NCBI GenBank assembly: GCA_026992375.1
Contig: JALXAF010000414.1
Location: 1-12,182, forward strand
Length of the DNA stretch: 12,182 nt
Source of the DNA: Anaerolineae bacterium
GTDB lineage: Bacteria; Chloroflexota; Anaerolineae; J102
Direction: 5' to 3'
The notes beneath the pieces were generated by a model. It worked only from the letters and a program-made list of their open reading frames with translations, was not told the DNA's origin and made no database searches. The position numbers and the translations under genes are program-made. Shown here piece after piece: positions 7,224 through 12,182 of the stretch (its first letter is position 1; each line of letters opens with the position of its first letter).

Positions 7224-9794
7224 TTATCGGTGAATGATGGGGAGATAGAGGCGCGGATCGTGACCGAAATCGAAGGTCCTGTCTTCGCCATTGGAGATGG
7301 TGAAAATGACATTGCCCGTGGGGCGGGCGGGGCCATAGCCCGAGGGCGGCGATTCGATCAGCAGATAGGAGCCGGAGGTCAGTTGCGTAAAGTGATATGC
7401 GCCATCGACGCCGGTGGTTTGCCGGGCCAGGGTGACGCCGTTCTGCTGCAATGTCAGCGATGCGCCCGCCAGCAAAGGCTCGCCCGCGTCGTACTGGCGG
7501 TTGCGGTTGGAATCTTCGTAGACCACACCACTGACGCTGCCCGTGGTGGGCGTAGGCGTGGGGGGGATGGGCTGGTAGATGATCTTGAGCTTGGGGCGCA
7601 GATTTTGATCCCAATGCTCGGAGGCGCGCAGGGTGCGGGCCCTGTTGTCGCTACCCTGGGCCACGTTCAACAGCAAGCCGTGGTTGTCGGCGGGATTCGC
7701 CGCCCACGCCCGCACGCTATCCAGGATGCTGACGCCGACAAAGCCGGGCGAGCCGCCGTTGAGCGTCAGGCTGGCCACGGACGTCGAGTCGAAATCGCCG
7801 CCGGGATGCGTCCAGGCTTCGCCTGCGGCCGCCTGGTTGTATGTGACCTGGCCCTCCTTCCAATCGCGAGTGAGAGGGAGGAGATCGACGGTCATGTCGG
7901 GGCCGTTGGCGTCGTCGTAGAGATACAGATCCGCGGAGGTGATGCGGATGTCATCGGGCAGGAGGCCATCGAGATCGAAGCGCAGCAGGCCACGCTGCAC
8001 GTTGTTCCGGCGCAAGCTGAAGAGGCTGCTGTCGCCGTAATTGACGTCGGGAGACCATTGGTTGATCCAGGAATCCTGCACGCCGTTGTAGCCATCCTTG
8101 CCCCGCTGCAGGATCATTTCCACGGGCATGTTGCCGCGATTGGGGAAGATCTCCAGTTGAGTGTGACCTTTGGGGACATCGACCGCCAGGCGGCCATCCA
8201 GAGGCGTTACAGCCTGAATGCTGGAGCCCAATGAGTCGTTCGTCTGAGAGATGACATAGCTCACGCGATGGTCGAGCCCCATATCGGCCAGCGCGAAACC
8301 CAGGTCCACGGCGCTGCTGTCATCCACGGTGGCGAGGATGCGCTCGTTGGCTGCGTCCACGTCTACATCCACCTGAGTGAATGTGCGCCACGTGCTTTTG
8401 TGGGCGTTGATATCCAGCCAATAGTAGGATTTCGATTCGTCGGTGCGGATGCGCAGGCTGGCGGGGTTGGGATTCAGCGTGTAATCCTTCATAAAATTCA
8501 CCGCCCAAACGCCCCCCACCGGCGGGGTTTGCGAGGGGAGGTGCCCGCCTTCGTACCAACGCAATTCGGCCCGGACAGGATCGTAGGATTCGATGGCGTC
8601 GTAGAAATCCTGGGCGTGATGCGGGGGCACCACGGTATCGGAGATGCCATGCACCACTGCAATGGGCGTGTTCTTCAGGTTCGAGGCCATCTCTTTGGGG
8701 CTGCGCCGGTCGTATTCGAAGGGGATTTCGGAGGGCGTGCCGCCGGTTTCGGTGATGATCTGCGACTGGCGGTAGGGGCTGACTTCGTAGTACCAGTCTC
8801 GCAGGTCGGTGATGGCCATGTGGGTGACTGCGGCGGCGAACACATCGGGATATTTGACGGCCATCTCCCCCGCCATCATGCCGCCCATGCTGAAACCGCC
8901 CACATAAATCCGCTCGGGATCGACCTGGTAGTGGGTTTTCATGTAGTCGACCAGTTTGATGGCGTCGTGCTGGCTGCGCAATGAGGCCAGGGGTTGTCCG
9001 CCCGGGCCCAGCGCGTTCTTGCCGCGCTGCTGGGGCGAGGCCACGATCCAGCCCTGCTCCAGTGCGGCGGGGGTGTAATCGGTGAAGTAAGGATCGATGG
9101 GCGCGCCGCGCCAGCCGTGGAAGAGCACCAGCAGCGGGCTGTTGGGACTCCAGTCGTAGGGCAGCAGCAGCTCGGCGTTGACGTCCTGGCCGTTTTCGCC
9201 GGGAAAAACGATGCTCTCGAAACGCCCGCCTTTGACGTCGTGGCCGCGCACGCGAATGGCGATGTAGTCGGCGCCCCACACATCAGTGGTTCCCTCGGCA
9301 GAAAGACGCACGATGTTGACGCCAGGATGGATGGGAACGGTGGCCAGGTCCAGGGGGTATTCCTCGATGGGCGGGCGGGGCGAATCGCATGTGGGATAGT
9401 TGTTGGCCGAGGGTGCGTAGCCCGTGTCCACGCCATTGATGATGATGGGATGACGAACGCCATCGCGCACGTTGCCCGCCCGCAAGAAAAGGGTCGCCTC
9501 TTCGATGACGCCGGTGTAGGGAATGGTGATGGCGATGTCGGCGGTTTTGTAGCTGTTGTGGACGGGATCGACTTCTTCGTCTTTCCAGGTCAGATAAAAA
9601 CACCGGGTTTCTTCATAAGAAAGCACCTCGACGAGATCGTCTTTGGGGGATGAAGACGCGATCGCGGGCCTGACAATAAAGGTGAGGAAAGCGCCGAGCA
9701 GCAACACGAGGGCCGCACTCGTGAGGATAACGAGGCGGATGGCGAAATGATTGTGGATGACGATGGCGGGAGATTTGGGGACGCTCATTTTCAT
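7224..9794 (-). CDS. Secreted multidomain alpha/beta hydrolase with DNRLRE and SdrD-B-like domains
   Basis: The 856-residue protein has a hydrophobic signal segment (about 18-40) ending in a likely signal peptidase site, AIA-SS (44-48). A beta-rich region (55-195) precedes an alpha/beta hydrolase (about 205-435) with HGW (226-228), the nucleophile elbow GGFSMGG (S302), D386 in HGISD and H418 in EGGHLP: a complete Ser-Asp-His set like prolyl oligopeptidase-type peptidases and secreted esterases. Residues 556-740 look like a DNRLRE domain (SWINQWSPDVNYGDSS start, RPKLKIIY end), often carbohydrate-related. A PTPTPT linker and one SdrD-B-like domain (751-845, EDSNRNRQYDAGEP loop) follow, and the chain ends RLYLPIIHR. 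It is the first gene after the promoter candidate and is joined to the methyltransferase by one base, so it is part of the EPS operon. It may trim or deacylate the polymer or surface proteins; the substrate is not readable. A second in-frame ATG lies two codons in; neither has a clear ribosome site. Confidence 0.88.
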   Translation of the reverse strand: MKMSVPKSPAIVIHNHFAIRLVILTSAALVLLLGAFLTFIVRPAIASSSPKDDLVEVLSYEETRCFYLTWKDEEVDPVHNSYKTADIAITIPYTGVIEEATLFLRAGNVRDGVRHPIIINGVDTGYAPSANNYPTCDSPRPPIEEYPLDLATVPIHPGVNIVRLSAEGTTDVWGADYIAIRVRGHDVKGGRFESIVFPGENGQDVNAELLLPYDWSPNSPLLVLFHGWRGAPIDPYFTDYTPAALEQGWIVASPQQRGKNALGPGGQPLASLRSQHDAIKLVDYMKTHYQVDPERIYVGGFSMGGMMAGEMAVKYPDVFAAAVTHMAITDLRDWYYEVSPYRQSQIITETGGTPSEIPFEYDRRSPKEMASNLKNTPIAVVHGISDTVVPPHHAQDFYDAIESYDPVRAELRWYEGGHLPSQTPPVGGVWAVNFMKDYTLNPNPASLRIRTDESKSYYWLDINAHKSTWRTFTQVDVDVDAANERILATVDDSSAVDLGFALADMGLDHRVSYVISQTNDSLGSSIQAVTPLDGRLAVDVPKGHTQLEIFPNRGNMPVEMILQRGKDGYNGVQDSWINQWSPDVNYGDSSLFSLRRNNVQRGLLRFDLDGLLPDDIRITSADLYLYDDANGPDMTVDLLPLTRDWKEGQVTYNQAAAGEAWTHPGGDFDSTSVASLTLNGGSPGFVGVSILDSVRAWAANPADNHGLLLNVAQGSDNRARTLRASEHWDQNLRPKLKIIYQPIPPTPTPTTGSVSGVVYEDSNRNRQYDAGEPLLAGASLTLQQNGVTLARQTTGVDGAYHFTQLTSGSYLLIESPPSGYGPARPTGNVIFTISNGEDRTFDFGHDPRLYLPIIHR
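7227..7253 (-). other. C-terminal RLYLPIIHR tail of the secreted hydrolase
   Basis: The last nine residues of the hydrolase are RLYLPIIHR, coming after a short DFGHDP spacer at the end of the SdrD-B-like domain. The surface protein at the other side of the terminator ends almost the same way (RKLYLPLLTR plus SAQ). No membrane helix or basic cluster follows, so this is neither an LPXTG nor a PEP-CTERM type signal. I recall such YLPLxxR ends on many secreted Chloroflexota proteins; their function is not known to me. Confidence 0.6.
7546..7564. repeat. 19-bp GTGGGCGTAGGCGTGGGGG repeat, copy 1
   Basis: This plus-strand 19-mer sits in the Thr/Pro linker just before the SdrD-B-like domain of the hydrolase. 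It is identical to 10697-10715, in the linker before the second SdrD-B-like domain of the neighbouring surface protein. Both encode a (Thr-Pro)n linker, so shared ancestry or recombination between the linker-domain units is plausible, though low-complexity convergence is also possible. Confidence 0.7.
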
Positions 9795-9941
9795 AGAGAC
9801 GATCGAGATCGAGGATGATGTTTTGGGAAGAAGAAAAGACGAACGCGGACGTTTTACGCATGACGCAGATTGGCATAAAAGGCCGACGTTGCTTCGCCAG
9901 GCGCTTTCTCGCCGCGGCCTGTATAGTTGCGGTTACAAAGA
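9795..9941 (-). promoter_or_regulatory. Probable 5' leader of the EPS operon with a possible hairpin
   Basis: This is the stretch between the promoter candidate and the hydrolase start. Read on the minus strand it contains GGCCG (9919-9915) and CGGCC (9885-9881), which can pair around an inner GGCG/CGCC hairpin with an AGAAAG loop, and is followed by TTTTATG. That could be a weak attenuator or just a structured leader. I could not match it to a known riboswitch class. No protein-coding start other than the hydrolase ATG is convincing here, and no Shine-Dalgarno sequence stands directly before that ATG. Confidence 0.35.
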
Positions 9942-9947
9942 CTAATC

Positions 9948-9977
9948 ATTATACCCGCCCGATCAACGGTGATACAA
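9948..9977 (-). promoter_or_regulatory. Sigma70-type promoter candidate for the EPS operon
   Basis: On the minus strand a perfect TATAAT lies at 9953-9948. With an 18-nt spacer, TTGTAT at 9977-9972 matches the -35 consensus only at TTG, so the -35 is weak. The predicted start site is near 9941, leaving a leader of about 147 nt before the hydrolase ATG. It lies directly after the terminator of the preceding gene, and the -35 box shares two T residues with the terminator T-tract. An isolated AT-rich patch in GC-rich DNA supports the call; there is no experimental evidence. Confidence 0.55.
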
Positions 9978-10025
9978 AAAAACAATGGGCAAAGCGTCAT
10001 CGAGGATGGTCGAGACGCTTTGCCC
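9976..10025 (-). terminator. Strong intrinsic terminator after the surface-protein gene
   Basis: On the minus strand GGGCAAAGCGTC (10025-10014) pairs perfectly with GACGCTTTGCCC (9998-9987). Inside the loop TCGA can pair with TCGA around CCATCC, leaving one bulged base. Four bases after the stem comes a run of seven T (9982-9976). Stem, GC-content and T-run fit a rho-independent terminator. It begins 25 nt past the TGA of the surface protein and separates that transcription unit from the EPS operon. Confidence 0.93.
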
Positions 10026-10050
10026 TGAACAGGCGAGAGAATGTGGGAGG

Positions 10051-12182
10051 TCACTGCGCAGAGCGGGTCAGCAGTGGCAGATAGAGTTTTCGAAATGTTT
10101 CGTAGTTGCCGAATGCGATTTCGACCGTCGTATCGGTATCGATGATGACGGTGTATTCGCGAGGCGTGCTGGCCGCCATCCCCACGGCTGGCTGTTCGCG
10201 GATGAGGTAGTTGCCAGGCGCTTCGAGATCGAAACGGGCGTAGCCGTCGCCGCCGGTGAGTTTGCGGAGGAGTTCAGTTTGTCCCGATGCGTCGAGGATG
10301 ATCACGGTTGCTCCCGCCAACGGCGGTTCGTTGGCGTCTTTTCGGCCATCTTTATCGAGGTCGTTCCATACGAAGGCGTTGAGTCGGCCGGTGGGCGGCG
10401 GCGGGGCCAAGCCGAAGTTGTGTTCGATTTCGTCAACGCCCGGGTTCAGAATGACATCCACGGGCGTGGTGGCGCGCCAGCCGTCGGGGATGGTGATGAT
10501 CAGATGGTAGGTTTGGGCGGGCAGGTTGATGAATTGATAGTTGCCGTTGGCGTCGGTGCGGGTTTCCGACGCCACCTGCCCCAGCGCGTCCTCCAATCTC
10601 AGGGCTGCATCGGCCACGCCGGGTTCGCCAGAGTCGATGACGCCATTGGCGTTGTCGTCTTCGAAGACGACACCGTAGATATGCCCACCACTGGGCGTGG
10701 GCGTAGGCGTGGGGGTAGGGGTGACCACGCGCCTGGCCGGGAAGTCTTGATGCGTCACGGATTGCCCATCTCGAAGAACGACATATAGGCTGGAGATCAG
10801 CGTCTCCCATCCGGCGGGCGGTGAGACGATGACGATGTAGGTTTCGGGCGAGACGTGGGTGAATGCGTAAGAGCCATCGTTGGCGCTGACCGTTTGGGCC
10901 AGAGGCTCGGCGAGATTGCCAGACAGATACAGGCTGACCAATGCGCCGGGGAGGCCCGGTTCGTCGGAATCTTTGGTGCGATCGTTGTTTTTGTTCTCGA
11001 AAACGTAGCCAGAGATGCTATTGCCGTCTGGAGCGGGCGTGGCGGTGGGCGTCAGGGTGGGGGTGGCGGTCCATGTAGGCGTAGGGGAGTTGACGGGCGT
11101 AGGGGACACGCCTGTGTAGTTACTCACCGTGATCTGGGCTTTCGTGAAGCGAACCCAGGTTTTATTGGCGTATACGCCCACGTAGGAATCCACAGCGCGG
11201 ACCACGCCCGAAAACTGTTCAGGCTGTGCGATCTGGACGCCGTTGAGCCAGATGGTGTACGTCTGCCCGGTGACGCTGACTTTGAGCGTACGCAACCCGC
11301 CATCGTCCACAGAATTTAGCCCTGTCTTTCGGCCACGGAGGTTGAATTTGAGGTTTAACGCATCGCCCGGGATCTCTTCAAAATATCCCCATTCCAGAGT
11401 GGTTTTGCCATTGCGGCCATCGCTGTCGCGGAAGGCGACGATGAACCCACCGATGAGGTCGTTTTCAGGCGCGTTGAAGATTATCCCGCCGCCGTTCGAG
11501 CCTTCCATATAACGGAATGTGACTTCGTATACATAATCACCAAAAACGCGCAACTCATAGAGACTGGAAGCATCCGGAAAGGTGGTCGTGAACACTTCAT
11601 ACCCATCATCGACAAAACGCCAGTCCGGACTGCGGTTGGGCTTCCAGTGGGAGAGCGCCTCTGGGGGCGCCGGCGTTCCGGCCGGTGTTGCCGTGGGCGT
11701 TGGACCTGGCGTCACAGTAATCGTCGACAGGAAGCCGATGATGTAGGGGTTAGCGCGCGGCGAAAGCCCTCGCTCGTCCCGGGTGGCTGTGGCCGTGGGC
11801 GTCGGGGTGATGGTGGGCGTATCGGTGGCTGTGGGTGTAAAGGTCGGCGTCTCGGTGGGCGTCGCCGTGGCCGCCACCGTCTCCGTCGGGTTCGATGTGG
11901 GGGTCAGGGTAAGGGTCCCGGTGATAGGCGTGCCGGTCCCGATTTGGGTGGGCGTTGATCCGGTTCGGGCTGTGACCTTCACGGTCATGGTGCGAAAGGC
12001 GTAGCTAGCCATGTTGGTGTAGACGCCTACGTACGCCGATGTGACGGGAACGGCCAGAGGCGAGGAGCCGATTTCCACGCCGTCGAAAAAAATGGTGAAT
12101 TGAGATCCCGTAACGTCGACGGCTAATAGGTGGAAATTATTGTCAGCGGGAATGCCCTGGCTGATGCTGCTGATAGGAAGGT
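10051..12182 (-). CDS. Large modular surface protein, C-terminal part: LamG-like and SdrD-B-like domains
   Basis: The frame is open to the right edge, so the N-terminus and any signal peptide are missing; 709 residues are visible. The GTG at 12078 is internal, because the 34 codons before it (ending with TIFFDG) continue the same domain. In order there are: the end of one concanavalin/LamG-like domain (to about 11962); a Thr/Pro linker (11958-11779) and a second one (11718-11656); a full second LamG-like domain (11655-11113) with VTGQTYTIWLNGVQI and YVGVYANK, matching VTGSQFTIFFDGVEI and YVGVYTNM of copy one; a linker; and three SdrD-B-like domains (11022-10735, 10686-10405, 10392-10102), each with an Asp/Asn loop such as EDDNANGVIDSGEPG. 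The chain ends RKLYLPLLTRSAQ. Such proteins are typically adhesins or cell-wall or sheath components, and the loops probably bind calcium. No catalytic domain is seen. A strong terminator follows. Confidence 0.9.
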   Translation of the reverse strand, partial: LPISSISQGIPADNNFHLLAVDVTGSQFTIFFDGVEIGSSPLAVPVTSAYVGVYTNMASYAFRTMTVKVTARTGSTPTQIGTGTPITGTLTLTPTSNPTETVAATATPTETPTFTPTATDTPTITPTPTATATRDERGLSPRANPYIIGFLSTITVTPGPTPTATPAGTPAPPEALSHWKPNRSPDWRFVDDGYEVFTTTFPDASSLYELRVFGDYVYEVTFRYMEGSNGGGIIFNAPENDLIGGFIVAFRDSDGRNGKTTLEWGYFEEIPGDALNLKFNLRGRKTGLNSVDDGGLRTLKVSVTGQTYTIWLNGVQIAQPEQFSGVVRAVDSYVGVYANKTWVRFTKAQITVSNYTGVSPTPVNSPTPTWTATPTLTPTATPAPDGNSISGYVFENKNNDRTKDSDEPGLPGALVSLYLSGNLAEPLAQTVSANDGSYAFTHVSPETYIVIVSPPAGWETLISSLYVVLRDGQSVTHQDFPARRVVTPTPTPTPTPSGGHIYGVVFEDDNANGVIDSGEPGVADAALRLEDALGQVASETRTDANGNYQFINLPAQTYHLIITIPDGWRATTPVDVILNPGVDEIEHNFGLAPPPPTGRLNAFVWNDLDKDGRKDANEPPLAGATVIILDASGQTELLRKLTGGDGYARFDLEAPGNYLIREQPAVGMAASTPREYTVIIDTDTTVEIAFGNYETFRKLYLPLLTRSAQ
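10063..10086 (-). other. C-terminal LYLPLLTR tail of the surface protein
   Basis: LYLPLLTR is preceded by Arg-Lys and followed only by Ser-Ala-Gln and the TGA. It aligns with LYLPIIHR at the end of the secreted hydrolase. In both proteins it follows an SdrD-B-like domain whose last strand ends in Phe-Gly, with a spacer of four to eight residues. Confidence 0.6.
10102..10392 (-). repeat. SdrD-B-like domain 3 of the surface protein
   Basis: The unit starts GRLNAFVWNDLDKDGRKDAN and carries the loop NDLDKDGRKDANEPP, then GATVIILDASG, DGYARF and the terminal AFGNY. It is the most diverged of the three units: the Gly of EPG is Pro, and the usual Y-x-F motif is replaced by Y-A-R-F. Confidence 0.75.
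10405..10686 (-). repeat. SdrD-B-like domain 2 of the surface protein
   Basis: The unit starts GHIYGVVFEDDNANGVIDSG, then EPGVADAALRL, DANGNYQFINLPAQTY and ends HNFGLA. The Asp/Asn loop is closest to the calcium-site pattern D-x-N-x-N-G-x-x-D-x-x-E-P-G. A Pro-rich PPPPTG joint connects it to domain 3. Confidence 0.8.
10697..10715. repeat. 19-bp GTGGGCGTAGGCGTGGGGG repeat, copy 2
   Basis: This is an exact match of 7546-7564. It encodes part of the TPTPTPTPTP linker between the first and second SdrD-B-like domains of the surface protein. Confidence 0.7.
10735..11022 (-). repeat. SdrD-B-like domain 1 of the surface protein
   Basis: The unit starts NSISGYVFENKNNDRTKDSD, then EPGLPGALVSLYLSGN, ANDGSYAFTHVSPETY and ends near HQDFPAR. 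The loop is Asn-rich and lacks the Gly found in unit 2, so its metal binding may be weaker. Confidence 0.8.
11023..11109 (-). repeat. Thr/Pro linker between the LamG-like and SdrD-B-like parts
   Basis: About 29 codons are dominated by Thr, Pro, Ala, Ser and Trp (SPTPVNSPTPTWTATPTLTP and following). Such a stretch would be extended and may be O-glycosylated, which would separate the LamG-like head from the SdrD-B-like stalk. The O-glycosylation idea is inference only. Confidence 0.75.
11113..11655 (-). repeat. LamG/concanavalin-like domain, complete copy
   Basis: About 181 residues read as a beta-sandwich: WRFVDDGYEVFTTTF at the start, YVYEVTFRYMEG, GGGIIFNAPEND, GGFIVAFRDSD, then LRTLKVSVTGQTYTIWLNGV and SYVGVYANKTWVRFTKAQI. 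This is the layout of concanavalin-like carbohydrate-binding domains of the LamG/DUF1080 kind. No catalytic residues stand out. A partial second copy lies at the right edge of the window. Confidence 0.7.
11779..11958 (-). repeat. Long Thr/Pro-rich linker of the surface protein
   Basis: Sixty codons are nearly all Thr, Pro, Ala, Gly, Ser and Glu (for example TATPTETPTFTPTATDTPTI). The plus strand shows repeated GGCGTC/GTGGGCGT and GGTGGCTGTG words. The linker joins the two LamG-like copies and is likely extended and flexible. Confidence 0.8.

Noticed and set aside
7223..7336. A longer N-terminus for the methyltransferase starting at about 7336
   Set aside because: The extra 38 residues lie within the hydrolase coding region and are Ser/Pro-rich without homology signs; the ATG at 7222, one base after the hydrolase stop, fits the family length.
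9613..9876. An 87-codon minus-strand frame beginning in the operon leader
   Set aside because: Most of it overlaps the signal-peptide region of the hydrolase in another frame and it ends in low-complexity Arg/His/Pro; no ribosome site favours it.
10054..10092. An LPXTG sortase signal in LYLPLLTRSAQ
   Set aside because: There is no Gly after the Thr, no membrane segment and no basic tail; only the Leu-Pro is shared.
12076..12078. GTG at 12078 as the true start of the surface protein
   Set aside because: The same frame stays open to the window edge, and the 34 preceding codons complete the beta strands of the LamG-like domain seen in copy two.

Overview
The window is GC-rich bacterial DNA in which every convincing gene reads on the minus strand, so transcription runs from position 12182 towards position 1. 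The best guess for the source is Chloroflexota (Anaerolineae/Caldilineae or Chloroflexia type). This rests on long Thr/Pro linkers (TPTPTPTATP style), SdrD-B-like domains in surface proteins, and two secreted proteins that both end in a [RK]LYLP[IL][IL]xR tail. That placement is inference from remembered family habits, not from a marker gene.

Region 1 (12182-10051) holds the C-terminal part of a large modular surface protein. It contains two copies of a LamG/concanavalin-like domain, Thr/Pro linkers and three SdrD-B-like domains with Asp/Asn-rich calcium-type loops, and it ends in RKLYLPLLTRSAQ. Its 5' end lies outside the window. A strong intrinsic terminator (9976-10025) follows it, and a promoter candidate with a perfect TATAAT begins immediately beyond, with its -35 overlapping the terminator T-tract.

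Region 2 (9794-1) looks like one exopolysaccharide (EPS) operon of eight genes: a secreted multidomain alpha/beta hydrolase (signal peptide, Ser-Asp-His hydrolase, DNRLRE domain, SdrD-B-like domain, RLYLPIIHR tail); a SAM-dependent methyltransferase; a Wzx-type flippase; two glycosyltransferases; a 177-nt gap holding an imperfect inverted-repeat element; a Wzz-type chain-length protein with an unusual Thr/Pro insert between its coiled coils; a third glycosyltransferase; and the start of a fourth, cut by the window edge. Apart from that gap, spacings are -4 to +15 nt, so translation is probably coupled.

Read together, the glycosyltransferases and methyltransferase would build a lipid-linked repeat unit, the flippase would move it across the membrane, and the Wzz protein would set polymer length. 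No Wzy polymerase, initiating phosphoglycosyltransferase or tyrosine kinase is in the window. The most interesting signal is the coupling of this EPS operon to two surface proteins that share a C-terminal tail and linker chemistry. This raises the possibility of a surface-anchoring or sorting route unlike LPXTG/sortase or PEP-CTERM/exosortase. The sequence suggests this but does not prove it.
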